Shown here: positions 12,701-24,023 of the stretch, in pieces
How positions within the stretch are numbered: position 1 is the first letter of the stretch
Layout of the letters: each line of letters starts with the position of its first letter
Source of the DNA: Gordionus sp. m RMFG-2023
Lineage: Eukaryota > Nematomorpha > Gordioida > Chordodea > Parachordodidae
Direction: 5' to 3'
DNA length: 64,000 nucleotides
NCBI RefSeq assembly: GCF_954871325.1
Contig: NC_088776.1
Span: forward strand, 56,027,301-56,091,300
The notes under the pieces: model-generated
Databases searched by the model: none
Told to the model about the DNA's origin: nothing
The model's input: the letters and a program-made list of their open reading frames with translations, nothing else
Translations under genes and position numbers: made by a program

Positions 12701-14579
12701 TTTTTCTCTCATTTCGTTCCTTCTTATTTTTACAAAAAAAACTTATCTTCCTCGTTTGGTAAAAAAAAATAATAATATTTATTTTAAAAAATAATGAAAA
12801 GAGAGTAAGTTAAAACTAGTGAGTCTTTTGCAGGTATTGACCATTCCACTACTGATAGATTTAGTCTTTGGCATCTTGGAGAACAGAGTACACAGGGTAA
12901 GGCAATCATCTAAATCTCTTATAGCATCTGCAAAATTTGGATACCTATATTAAAAAAAATTAAAACTTGATTAGTTTTATTGCATAGATAAGGTATAATT
13001 TATAGGTCTGACCTAAATTTCAAGCCTTGCAGAATTAAAAAAATATTTATCAATTTATCCGTTTTATTGAAAATATGCAAAGCAAATGAATGAGTTGTAA
13101 TTGCATGAGATCAACCAACAAACATGTTTGCTGGACATGCTTGAAGAGTTGTTAAATGGAAAAGCCAATTATTTTAATTTGTTTTTATAAAAATAATAGA
13201 ATATTACTAATATGTTTTGTGTGCCTCAAACCTGAGTAAAAGTGAAATTTGTTAGTCTATTTCTGAGAATAAGAAAATAAATGAATTTAAATAGGAGTGA
13301 GACAAGAAATAATTTAAGAACTGAGCAGACTTACTAACAATGTTGGAACTAAGAGCATATATTTAATTGATAAAAAATTTAATACATTAAATCACAAATT
13401 AAATTAATTATTAAAAATTTCAAATAGTGTGAAACCACGATGGCAAAATTTGGTGGGCAACATACACCGACAAAAAAATCTTTCTAAAACTGATGCTATA
13501 AATTGAGTGTTCAGCACAGGTCTAGTTATGATTTATTTAAATATAAAACATTGGGAATTCAATAAAACAGTGAATTGTAGATTGGTATAGAAGCAATTTA
13601 AATGGTGATGAGAAGAAATATAGACTAAGGTGTAAGGTCATGTTGAACAAGACAATTGGGTTAAAAGGAACACCTCAATGGGAGTAATGAGACAAAGCAT
13701 CAATGAAGACCAGCAAAGATGCTATGAAAATGATAATAGGTCATAAATAATGGATTTTAGAAATAGTACTGAACAGGACTATAAAAAATGGGAAATGGTA
13801 TTAGATGGGATACTGACTTACCCAAGTATATCTAGCAAACCCTTAATAAATGATAAAGAAAGCAATTCAATTTGGTATTTGCTGGAGCCTAGATTTATTT
13901 AATTTGATTTTACCAATAAGATCAGCTCAGTAGCCAGGCACTTAAAGCTTAGATTTTGGCCCTTTATCAAAAATTATTATGCCAGTCTGGACTTGCACAA
14001 AATTATCATATAGGTTTTATCAGAAATTTTCATGTCAGCAATCCCCCCCCCCTTCCCTAACTCTGCTAATATCATCTCTGTTCCAATATAAATATATTTA
14101 TATGTAATAAATCATACCTTTCTTTAATAATGTGATCAAATTTAAATTTAGGCTTGCTTTGTCTTACTAAATTTGCTTTTTGATGATCCTTTTTTGCAGT
14201 ATATTTTCTTAACTTTGTAGCAAAGATCTACAAATACATAATTTAAAAAAAATAAAATATCATATTTAAACATTTAAGGAATTATAAAATATTTACTTTA
14301 AACTCTCTAAATTTTTCAATTAATGGTTCATGGGATAAGTATTGTATGTCTTTTAATAAATAATATGTTTGTGGTTGAGTTATGTCTTTGCCCTTATCTA
14401 GCTTATGCCTATGTTTAGGATCATGTGGATAAATTCCTTTAAGAATGCATAAACGCCTAATAAAATATTTATTAGGTTAAATCAAATATATTTTAAAACC
14501 TGAAATCAGATAAAGATATTTGCAATCGTTTTATGGCTTGATTCCTATTTATATATGTAATGGCAGTTCCACTTTTTCC
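6779..14579 (-). CDS. pes: Pescadillo homolog (ribosome biogenesis), partial, nine exons seen
   Basis: Pescadillo works in the PeBoW complex in the nucleolus, needed for pre-rRNA processing and 60S subunit maturation. Exons in order of translation: 14500-14579 (ends in a SLSDFR match), 14297-14456 ([20 protein letters not shown]), 14118-14227 ([10 protein letters not shown]), 12817-12944 ([19 protein letters not shown]), a tentative 35-nt exon 12453-12487, 10904-10993 ([11 protein letters not shown]), 10725-10841 ([18 protein letters not shown]), 8217-8345, and 6779-6951 ([17 protein letters not shown], the start of the BRCT domain). Reading phases join correctly across every junction and the introns have GT/AG borders. 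The first exon (initiator region) and the rest of BRCT plus the charged C-terminus were not found. Introns up to 1.8 kb are swollen by transposons. Matches to remembered animal Pescadillo sequences are extensive, so identity is near certain. Confidence 0.94.
6952..8216. other. Pescadillo intron with an unexplained plus-strand open frame
   Basis: AT-rich intron. A plus-strand frame at about 7015-7158 encodes a plausible-looking segment containing [12 protein letters not shown] and [14 protein letters not shown], but there is no start, domain or splice context that identifies it. It could be a fragment of an unknown gene or chance. Confidence 0.35.
8645..10312. mobile_element. Foldback element in a Pescadillo intron
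   Basis: The outer ends TACCAAGTATGGTAGTTATT and its near-exact reverse complement (ending 10312) begin inverted arms several hundred bp long (about 8645-9320 and 9550-10312). The inner arms (9070-9330, 9550-9830) are strikingly GC-rich compared with the surroundings and mirror each other, for example atcccgttgctcgtcac at 9240 and its complement near 9630. The central 200 bp holds a zinc-knuckle remnant. No target duplication was certain, so the superfamily is unassigned. Confidence 0.75.
9327..9536 (-). mobile_element. Gag-like zinc-knuckle remnant inside the foldback element
   Basis: A short minus-strand frame opens with a CYRCGEQ stretch typical of retroelement nucleocapsid knuckles. It is a broken fossil fragment captured in, or forming the core of, the foldback element; LTR-element kinship is likely but the family cannot be set from this piece. 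Confidence 0.4.
11398..12428. mobile_element. Non-autonomous hAT-like element in a Pescadillo intron
   Basis: Termini TAGGGCTGTGCCGAT (left) and the exact reverse complement (right, ending 12428) mark a 1031-bp element with subterminal copies of atcggatc/gatatt motifs. No convincing 8-bp target duplication survives. A second, GC-rich element lies inside it. A diverged fragment of the same family is at about 43655-43730. There is no transposase. Confidence 0.8.
11850..12141. mobile_element. GC-rich MITE nested in the 11398-12428 element
   Basis: Ends CAGAAACCTGCAG and CTGCAGGTCTCTG (right, read on plus) are imperfect inverted repeats. The interior has characteristic ggcccggcc-type blocks separated by A/T runs. 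It belongs to the family with copies near 19139, 23880, 36764, 39240 and 40501. No target duplication was seen for this copy. Confidence 0.65.
12945..14117. other. Pescadillo intron
   Basis: No coding sequence recognised. The part at about 13745-13850 (gaacaggactataaaaaatg, gacttaccc, cccttaataaa) resembles 47160-47245 and may be a dispersed non-coding repeat; similarity was judged by eye only. Confidence 0.4.
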
Positions 14580-16654
14580 CTAAAATAAAATTTAAAAAAA
14601 GTATATTAAATTCTAAAACTTTTTTCTTTTCCTTTCCCATTTTATAAATAAATGTTTATGAGTGAAGGCTTATTTTTAAACAATATATTTAACTAATCCT
14701 AAATATCAACCATTCCTCCTTACACTATAATATATTTTTTTTTCTCATACTTAATTTAATGTTTTGGAGATGTATCAGGGTGAGGAATAAGTATATTTCT
14801 TTTCTTTAAATTTGTAAAATGTAATTCTTCCATTTTAAGTGTTTTATTTAAAAAAAATGTATATATATCTAGTGTTGTTAAACGGCTCGTTTTGAGGATT
14901 TGAGCCGATTTTTAAAAACGGCTAAATCAATATTTTAACCAGATAAATATTACCTAAGCCTCGAGATTTCGCGAATATATTTCCAAACCTTTGTTCCTTC
15001 CAGTGGCGTCGCTAGGGGGCGCGCAGGGGCTCGAGCTCCCTAAAAAATTTGAATAGCCCCCTGAAGCAAAAAATTTTTTTTAATGTCCTTAATATCTCCT
15101 TGAGCTAAAAATATATTTTTTTAATTGCCCTCTGAATAATTTCTTTTATAATGCTATTGAGTGATATATAGATATAAAAAAATCAATAATACTATTATAA
15201 TTTTTATTAAATAATTACTATTTTAATTATTAGATTCGATTATTACATATAAATTATACTATGTAAGCTTCCAATCAAAATTGATGTTAAAAATATTATC
15301 ACTCACTAAATATTAATTTACCTTTATCAGTTGAAGCTTAATTGACTTTTATTATTCAAATTATTATATAACCCTAATAAATATAAACTTATATTAATTG
15401 AAAATTAATAATTTAATCTTTTAGCCGAGTTCAAAATCACTAATCAACTATATTATTGATTTTTAAATTTAATTATCATGTTTCTTCCTAAAATTATTTT
15501 CAAGGTCCAAATCCAAATAAGTATAAGAGTAAGTAGGCATATAGTTTATAATCCTCTATTATATATAATTTTTTATAAAATATTAGGTAAAATGCCACTT
15601 TTACAGACATATCTGAGTTATATTTAACGGCATCTATTTATTTAAAATATAATTATATAAAACGTATTAATATATATCCCACAATAAATGTAATAAATTA
15701 GATATTTTTTCTTCTTTTTTTACGTGTTTTTAGAAAAGCTATATTTTTCTTATTCGAAAAATAGATTTGAGTTAAATCTTTAATACAAAAACATTTTTGA
15801 TATTATTACAAACTACTTTTATTTTAAGATATAATATACCAACTAGAGATGGTGCGACAATAATATATAAAATCTTAATTGCTTTCATGATATCACTCTG
15901 GTTCTTATTTTGTAGTTTTAAAATGTTTTATTTCTAATATGGCATCCTTGCCGTGTAAATAACTCAAGACTTCAATATATTTGCATAATTTCTTCTAAAG
16001 TTTTAATGTTTTTGTTTTTTTTATCTAACAGAATAAATTGTGATGGGTTACCATCGTGAGTGTCATGGATAGGACTGCAAATTAATCAGCATCTATTTGT
16101 GTGACTATGTAATTTAAGATTATTAGTACAGCTGCTGAGAACATATGATCTCATATTTTAAAAGCAATAGATCAACTGTGTAGTCGTATATAACAATGAA
16201 AATTGAAGTTAATCTTTTAGAAATTTAATATCATACAATAATTTTCTCGATTACCTATCTAGCTTCAATCATGTCATCTAAGAGGAAGCTCTAACCATCA
16301 TATAGTTTTATAATTTGGATTGGTCGTTAATATTCTCTTCTTCAAGAATTGTAGATTTGGTAAGGTCAATAAATTTTTTCTTATTAGTCCATTCTATAAA
16401 ACATTGTCTAAAATGGTGGAGTTATATTAGTTTCATGACCTTTTGTCAATATAAGTGCTAAGAATTATATTATATTATGTAGTTTTCAAAAACTATTATC
16501 AATTGAGGCATATATGAATTAATTAACCTTTTTTATCATATATAATTCTTTAGACGCAAAATCATTTTATATCAATAATCGAAAATATTTTATATTGTAA
16601 TAAATAGATTTTCTATTAAAAAATATTATTTTTAGAAATGTCTTGTATTATTTC

Positions 16655-17780
16655 TAGTGATGTTAAAAGTTAATTTTGAAATTAAAAACATTACTAGTTA
16701 CAGTTACTAGTTACATTTTTACAAAAGTAACTAGTTATTAGTTACAGTTATTTTCAAAAGTAACTAGTTACTTACTTTATACATCCCTCATATGCGCATT
16801 ATTTATTGAATGCATTTATTTAATATAAAAAAAATTAGGATAAACAAAGTATAATCTATTTAAAATAATATACAATTTATTTATATAAAAATATATATTT
16901 GCATTGAAAAAAACATTTATTTTTCATAAAAATTAGAATCTAATAAATGTTTATTTGCTTTTAACAACAAATTAATTTCAAAGTTATTATCTAGGAGACA
17001 TGCTCGTTTATCTCTAAAAATGAGCTTACCTAGACTGAATAAGCGCTCTACGGGAGCACTTGATGTTAGAACAACATTATATTTAATAAAGAGTAATTTT
17101 AACTTTGGAAAATCGTTATATAAAGAAAAAGTGTTGTTATTAGATTTGATAATGTTTTCTATAAGTTCATTATCCAGAATATTTTGGCGCTTTAGGTAAA
17201 AAAATACTACATCAAGTGATGTTGGTTTTGAGCATGATTCATTCGTCTGGGATTCACTTTGAGGTATTAAGGTATTTATTAAATTTAAAATTTCCTCCTT
17301 TTTTGCTTTATTCCTTTCTTGCCTAATCCAAGGCCAGTCAGTTTTAAATAAAGGGTGAAGAATTGCAGCAATTATGTTGTCATTATCATTAGGATTATTA
17401 AACCAATAACATGATATTATTAATTTATAAATAATTATTTGATTTTAGTTACCTTTTTTCAATACTGGCTAATATAGTATCCTTTAAAGGTTGACAATAT
17501 TTTAATCCCTGCACATCTGCCATACATATAAGTATTTGTGTTATTGTTGGGAACAATCAGACATTTTCACAAAATTTTAAATTAATAAATTTAATTTATC
17601 ACAACATATTAAAAATGAAATTAATTATTTGAATATATCTTTAAGAGTAACTAGTTATTTTGGCAGTTGCATTTCAAAAATTTTAACTAGTTACAGTTAC
17701 TAATTACAATTTTAAAAATATAACTAGTTACAGTTATTTTTTAGCCAAAATAGTTACAACTAGTTACCTTAACATCACTA
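16655..17780 (-). mobile_element. Innermost hAT element, internal-deletion derivative with transposase C-terminus
   Basis: Ends TAGTGATGTTAA and TTAACATCACTA are perfect inverted repeats, and both flanks (16647-16654, 17781-17788) are ATTATTTC, a perfect 8-bp target duplication. Many actagttac/gtaactagt motifs lie just inside both ends, as subterminal repeats. The 1126-bp element retains the last exon of a hAT transposase on the minus strand. The perfect duplication and open frame suggest it is the youngest of the three. Confidence 0.93.
16915..17412 (-). CDS. hAT transposase C-terminal (dimerisation) exon
   Basis: A frame open for about 160 codons without an initiator encodes HPLFK, then LFIKYN, then the hATC signature SSAPVERLFSLGKLIFRDKR followed by a short amphipathic tail and a stop. 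This is the dimerisation segment found at the C-terminus of hAT transposases. A further piece upstream (about 17456-17540, ending at a GTAACT donor-like site) looks like the preceding exon. The DDE catalytic part and BED finger are absent, so the element cannot encode a working enzyme. The family match is by signature; the subfamily is not assigned. Confidence 0.85.
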
Positions 17781-18404
17781 ATTATTTCTATATGCTAGTT
17801 TATTTTGCATTCAAAATATAATAAATGACATTCATAATAATTATTTAAAGTTATTAAATTTTTAAAAAGTATTATATATTAATATAAAACCTGGCCGAAG
17901 GTCTTCAAAATGGGGGGTATGGGGGGCTAGTTGAGCCTGAGATTGTAAAGGTTAGCGACGCCCCTGATTCCTTCTACAAACAAAATATTCAGGCTTGCGT
18001 AAAACTATTCTGGATAAAATACTGAGTTAGCCGTTTTTAAAAATCGGCTCAAAACGAGCCATTTAACAACATTATATATTACATTATTTTAAAAAAAGTA
18101 TAAAAGTAAAAAAAGTATCTCACAATCTTCAGAATAAATGTATTTACATTTTTACATTAAATATGAATATCAAAACAAAAAGTCGATTATTCATTCCAAT
18201 CTATGTTACAATAATAAATAACAAAAAAAGTAAATGTTAACTTTAGATTAAAGACAAGAAAAAAAGTAAAATAATTACTTTACGCTGTCAAATAAAAATG
18301 CGAAATAAGTTGTTAATAGTTAAAATAACATTATTGTTAGATTCCTTATTTTACATCTATTGCAGAATAAATAATAAAATGTTTACTTTTTAAAATAATT
18401 TATA

Positions 18405-19127
18405 ACTAAATAGATGGTGTTAAATACTTGAATGCAATTTGTTATTATATTTATTATCAAAACCATTTATTAGTAAAATTTATTATAAAATTGACTGTAA
18501 TATATTATATAACTGTCAAATACGTCTAAAAAAGTGGCATTATATCTAATACTTTATAAACAACTGTATATAGTAGAGGATTATAAACTATAGGTCTACT
18601 TACTTTTTATAAAGAAATCTCTTATACTTATTTGACCTTGAAAATATATTTAAGGTATGATAATAAAATTTCAAAATAAATATACACTTGATTACTCATT
18701 TTGAATTCGGCTAATTACAATATTAAGTTTGTTAATTTTCAAATAATATATGATTATATTTATTTAATTAAGGTTAAATAATAATTTAAATAATAAAAGT
18801 CAATTAAACTTCAACTGTTAAAGCTAAATTAATATTTAGTGAGTTATTTATATTATATTTTTAATACAGAATTTGATTGCAAGCTGACATAGTGAAAATA
18901 TAATTTATATGTATTAATCTAATCTAATAATTAAAATAATATTCAATATTATATCTATATTTTACTTAATGGAATTATAAAATAAATCATTCAGTGGGCA
19001 ATCAAAAAAATTTATTTTTAGTTCAAGGGGATATTAAGGAGCCATTAAAAAGTTTTTTTTGCTTCAGGGGGCTATTCAAATTTTTCAGGGGGCTCGAGCC
19101 CCTGCGCTCCCCCTAGCGACGCCACGG
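18405..19127 (-). mobile_element. Inverted partial copy of the middle hAT element
   Basis: Read on the minus strand this runs from a GTGGCGTCGCTAGGGGG end (19127) through the same gggctcgag and agccccctgaagcaaaaa blocks as 15020-15070 and the same interior as 15200-15700. Only one terminus is recognisable. It may be half of a larger foldback with 15001-17966 or a separate insertion. Confidence 0.65.
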
Positions 19128-19138
19128 TGTTTCCCGGT

Positions 19139-19335
19139 AAATAAATTTTTCGGCCAGCCGAGAATTTATTTTCAGGCCTAATTTTTTTTAAATATATATA
19201 TTTAAAAATTTTTTTTATATATTGTAATAACGATTTAAAATATATAACCCGGCCCATGTATTTTTTAAAAAAATTGGGTCCGAATAGGAACGGGTATATT
19301 AAAAAAAAGACAATATATCCTATCCCGTATCTCTG
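19139..19335. mobile_element. GC-rich MITE fragment
   Basis: Blocks such as cggccagccgag, aggcct and acccggccca spaced by A/T runs match the CAGAAACC...GGTCTCTG family. Ends are unclear; it lies between two inverted hAT half copies. Confidence 0.45.
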
Positions 19336-19339
19336 GGCT

Positions 19340-20508
19340 TAAAGGCAGGGGTGCCATATTAGAAATGAAACATTTTGCAACTATAAAATAAGAACCAGAG
19401 TGATATGATTTATGATATGATAAAAGAAATTAATTACGATTTTATATATTATTGTCGCACCACCTCGAGTTGATATATTATATCTTAAAATAGTAGTAGT
19501 TTGTAATAATATCTAAAATATACTCGTATTAAATATTTAACTCAAAAAGAAAAAAATTTTCTAAAAACACATGAAAAAAGAGAAGAAAAGATATCTAATA
19601 AGATCATCTATTGTGGGATGAATAATAAGATGATTAATTTTTAATATATTAAAAAATAGATGGCGTTAATTAAATTCAATTTGTTACTTATATTTACATT
19701 AGTAAAATTTATTAAAATATTAACTGTAATGTAATATATTCTATAACTGTCAAATACGTATGTAAAAGTGGTATTTTACCTTATATTTTATAACCAATAG
19801 AAGATTATCATATCAACTTTATGTTTACTTACTTTTTATAAAGAAATGGAGGGGATGCCAGCGTTGCCCTTCCCGCCCCCTTATACTTATTTGGACCTTG
19901 AAAATAATTTTAGGAAAAGGCATATTAATTAAATTTAAAAATGAATAATATAGTTGATTAGTCATTTTGAACTCTGTAAAATAATAAATTTGTTAATTTT
20001 CAACTAGAAATGATTATATTTTTTAATTAGGGTTATAAAATAATTTAAATAATAAAAATCAATTAAGTTTCAACTCTCAATTGTTAATTATAATTAATAT
20101 TTAGACATTATGAGTGATATTAATATTCCATTTTTAACACAGAATTTGATTGCAAGCTGACATAGTAAATATAATTAATATGTATTAATCTAATCTAATA
20201 AATAAAATTGTGCCCATTTAATAAAATTCAGATAGCTTATTAATTTTTAAATAATAAAATATAATTTATATGTGTTAATCTATTCTGATAATTAAAATAG
20301 CACTCATTTAATAAAAATTTAGATAGTCTAATTAATTTTTAAATAATAAAATCAAATCTATATAAAATACTTAATAGAATTAGAAAATAAATAGATCAGG
20401 GGGCTATCAAAAAATAAAACTTTAGTTCAGGGAGATAATAGGGAGCCATTAAGAAAATTCCAAATTTTTCAAGGGGCTTGCGCTCCCCCCCCTCAGTGAT
20501 TCTACTGC
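19340..20508 (-). mobile_element. Second inverted partial copy of the middle hAT element
   Basis: Begins with the complement of 15840-15960 (agaaccagagtgatat block) and ends near 20508 with cgctccccc and ctactg, a decayed version of the 15001 terminus. It is more divergent than the 18405-19127 copy. Confidence 0.6.
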
Positions 20509-20563
20509 TATCTGGTCTAAATTTATTGGGCGGGAAACACTTTATAAACCGATTAAATAAAAC

Positions 20564-20776
20564 GTGTTAGTAAGAATTTCATTTATCTTTGTACCATACT
20601 TTTTATATCTTCAAACGACATTATTAACGAATCCATACTCATCGCAAAATTTTCCCGCCATCACTTTTTGCCAAAATGTTACAGGGGCAAACATGATTGC
20701 AGAAAATAGCACAGATGCTCATTCATGGCGAAAATTTATACCTCATTTTAAATTTAGTAGCAACCCCTATTTGTAA
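20564..20776 (+). pseudogene. Possible DEG/ENaC channel fragment
   Basis: A 70-codon plus-strand frame contains NFPAITFCQNV, close to the conserved FPAxTxC segment that follows the first transmembrane helix in degenerin/epithelial sodium channel (pickpocket-like) subunits, and is preceded by a hydrophobic stretch that could be the end of that helix. The first codon is not ATG. No other channel segment, such as the cysteine-rich loop or second helix, was found nearby, so it is either one exon of a long gene or a stranded fragment. The family call rests on this motif alone. Confidence 0.35.
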
Positions 20777-23630
20777 TATCTAAAAACATCATTATAAATA
20801 TCTAAAAACATCATTATAAATATCGTCAAATTAATTGTAATGATTTAGATAAATTATAATTTATTCATACATAATTTTTTTTAAAATAATTATTCTTTAT
20901 TTTTGTCAAATTGCATCTAAGAAGTATTTTATTATACTAGTTAAATTTAAGAATTTGGCATAAAAAAATGATTAACGCTTAATTTCTTTTGGTATGTGTT
21001 TAAAATTTTTTCTAAATTAAATTTAAAAATAAAATAATAATTAATTTTCGAATAATCATTTAATATTTTGAAAAAACAATCAGAATAATATATTTAAAAA
21101 CGATATAATTAGAAAAATATGTAGAATATAATACTTTATTTATACTATCTATTCTCATTGATTTTTATAAGCCTAAAACTGGATTATAGGCCGGCTTCTT
21201 TACATTATATAGTATATAAGCTGTGTCCTGATTAGACTTGTTACTAATCAGGCGACTGTATAGCTTTAACTAATGAGCCTAAAAAGTTTTTTAAAAAAGG
21301 AATAAAAACAAAAAAAAAAGACAATACAACAAAACAGGACAAACAAAAAAAGGGGAAAAAATTACGAAAAAATAACAATGCTACCAAACACTTAAAACAA
21401 ATCCAAAATAGGGTGCTGTAGTTCAAAAGCTGTTTAGACTAGGCTTAGCAGAAATAAGTATCAAAAAATTTATCCTGCATTCCTACGCTCAAAGTAGTTT
21501 TTTAAATACTTATTTATCTTTAACTTTAATCTAAAAAATAGATGGAAGCAAAAATTCGAAGTAAAAAAGAGCAGATTTAGACATAGTTGTACTTCCTAAA
21601 CCAACATAGCAACGATTCGAATCGAGTTTTTAGTCAAAAAATTGCCTCCAACTTATGAGTCGACTCACGCACGAAACCAAAGTTATAAATATGTATTTTA
21701 TGCAAATAATTAGATATGGAGTTTGCAATATTTTTTCTTTGAATTATTATAAAATATGAAGGTGATATCGGATACGAAAAAGAAAATATTAGATATTTAT
21801 TGAATTCAATTGTATTTAGATACAGATTGAATAAAAAATTTGATATATATATGGCAGGGGCGTTGTTCTTTCTGCTGAATGCTGGCCGACGGATGAAAAA
21901 TTTACTCATCGCATGCTGAATTACGGTAAATTATATTTTGGCTACATGTTGAAACAATTCTAACAATAGATTCATTTTTCAAATCGTAATATTTAATAAG
22001 GGTGAAAGGATATTGTTATATACGATAAAAATTAAAAATATATAACCCAATCCATCACTTACAAAATAATAAAAGTGTAGTACTTTACATTTAATACTTC
22101 GGGAGCTATGATTGAAGTGCGTCATTTTCGATATATTAATCCCTTATATATTTTATTTTAGATAGTTTACTCATTATTTTGAAATTGTTATCGAAAACAA
22201 ATGTATTTGAAAAAAAAAATCAGAAAAATTAGATACGTAATTGATATTATAATTAACCCAAATGATCAGTAGAAGCGGAATAAAAGTATATTATTGGAAG
22301 CGAATAAAATATATATATCTATATCTCACTGTCTAACATGTTGCATTACAATTTGGACAGATTGGGTATAAAAATAGTAATATTTGAGGGATTTGAGTTT
22401 GTTAGTGAGTAGTTATATCCTGGTTAAAGAAAAGAGAAAGATAAGATATAATGGAACTGCGAAACTATAATTTTAAAATAAACATTAAAGACGATGCTCA
22501 ATTAAAAAATGGAAAAATTTCACTCTCGATCGAATAATTATAAAACATAAACCTAATGAAGGAGATGACCAAAGACAGAAAAGCGTGGAAATCTGGAATT
22601 AAGAGTGCTGAAAAAAATCTATGTAAATTTTAAACTTGTATTCTTAATAAAATTAAACATAATTTAGCGAGTTTACTACTTTATGATTATAATCAGATAC
22701 ATTCATTTTGGCGCGATCGAGCACTAATGCCTCAACAATATTCGGTAGAAAGAAATCTTAGATATAAACAAATAGTCAGACATCGTTAACGTAATTTTTC
22801 CTTTTTGGTGAGGAAATCCTTAAATTATCACATTATTAGGAAGAAAATTAACTCAAATAAGTGGCGATCATAAATGAAGCCTGCTATTTCAAACAAGTCA
22901 CACTACGATGGCCATTCATGGTTCAATATAGCAATGCAAGTAAGATCCCTTAATCATTTTTTTTAATATTTAAATTCTATATATATAAGCTATATTTTGA
23001 TAATAGCTAATGACCTTTGTTTTAAATTCGTTTTTTAATAATAAACTATTATTTTATTAAGATATGAGGAGCATAATAAATATATATACTAGAGTTCAAA
23101 GTAAACCCAGCTATTAAAAATATACGCTCGTCAAGTGTGCTTAGAGCGAAAGAACACGGGATTCTTATAGTTAAAATTTAAAGTTTGGGACGCAATGTTC
23201 TAATTAGATATCTAACTCATCAATTGTCTAATAGTATTCTTTTTAGAGTAAAACGTCTTTTTACTGTAACTCAAATTTGTGAGTTCATTTTTAGTAGATA
23301 ATATATTTAAAAAAATCTGATTCTGGAGTCCGCTTAGCGGTGTCACAATCTGCTAGATAGTTCATATTATAGAGCGGATACCCAGTTTTTTGGCATATAA
23401 TTTGTTTTGGGGTAATGTTTTTTTACTTTCAAATATACAATTACTATGATTATTGATCGAAAGTGAGGGTCCAAAATTTTTCATAATACATAAATAAAAT
23501 TAACAAAGAGAAATGTAAGTAATTCTTTAAAAAAACAACTAATTTAAATATTTTAAAATAATACCTAAGATCGGCTATTAGAGGAGTTTGTGATTAAATT
23601 TACTATGACAAAGGGATACTCCTGTAATGA
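20777..23630. other. AT-rich intergenic stretch
   Basis: No gene is supported. A decayed plus-strand coding-like patch at about 22450-22940 (containing MTKDRKAWKSGIKSAEKNL) resembles the tail of a retroelement ORF2 and breaks off repeatedly; it is too weak to name. Short frames at 21244-21426 and 21634-21909 look like chance. Confidence 0.35.
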
Positions 23631-23631
23631 A

Positions 23632-23757
23632 GGCTGATTTGGGTCGATTTTTAAAACCGCCCAATACTTAAACCTAAAAATCTCTAGGTTTACATGATAT
23701 TATTTTGGCCAAAATCTTAATCGGGTCGTTTTTAAAAATCGGGCTTTTTAACAACAA
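23632..23757. mobile_element. Remnant of the TAGTGTTGTTAAACGG hAT MITE
   Basis: The right end tttttaacaacaatag, the block attttggccaaaatcttaat and the paired gatttttaaaa/ttttttaaaaatc segments match the 14870 MITE. The left end is decayed. Confidence 0.55.
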
Positions 23758-23869
23758 TAGATGATGTTAAAAAAAACATCGATCCATGCTCTGCAGGCAG
23801 GCAGACCATCATTTATTAATTTCACTAGCATGAGGCAGCCTTGCAGGATCATAAGTTACATATCTGTAT

Positions 23870-23965
23870 TTGATGTGAAGATAAATATCACCATTTGCAT
23901 GGCCTAGCTCTTTTTTTGGCCCAGCCCAGGTTTTTTATTTTCATGCCCAGCTCGATTTTTTTAAA
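23870..23965. mobile_element. GC-rich MITE fragment
   Basis: Short patch with ggcctagctc, ggcccagcccagg and tgcccagctcg blocks, of the same compositional family as 36764-37016. Boundaries are not determinable. Confidence 0.35.
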
Positions 23966-24023
23966 ATTATATTATAAGGATATCGATAAAACCAGATTCA
24001 AGTGGCATATTTAAAAAAGCGGG

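Larger units (their letters stand above)
15001..17966. mobile_element. Middle hAT element of the nest
   Basis: Ends CAGTGGCGTCGCTAG and TTAGCGACGCCCCTG are inverted repeats of the classic CAG(G)GGCGTCGCTA hAT type. Flanks gttccttc (14993-15000) and attccttc (17967-17974) are a 7/8 duplication located inside the outer MITE. The left 950 bp is repeated, inverted, at 18405-19127 and 19340-20508. It carries no transposase of its own; the only coding sequence is in the element nested within it. Confidence 0.88.
14870..18074. mobile_element. Outer hAT MITE of a three-level nest
   Basis: Left end TAGTGTTGTTAAACGGCT, right end reverse complement with one change. Flanks tatatatc (14862-14869) and tatatatt (18075-18082) are a 7/8 target duplication. 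Without the inserted sequence the element is only about 230 bp (14870-15000 plus 17975-18074). Its termini are the same family as the giant element at 828-5897. Related remnants lie near 23632, 31810, 37494 and 61090. Confidence 0.88.
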
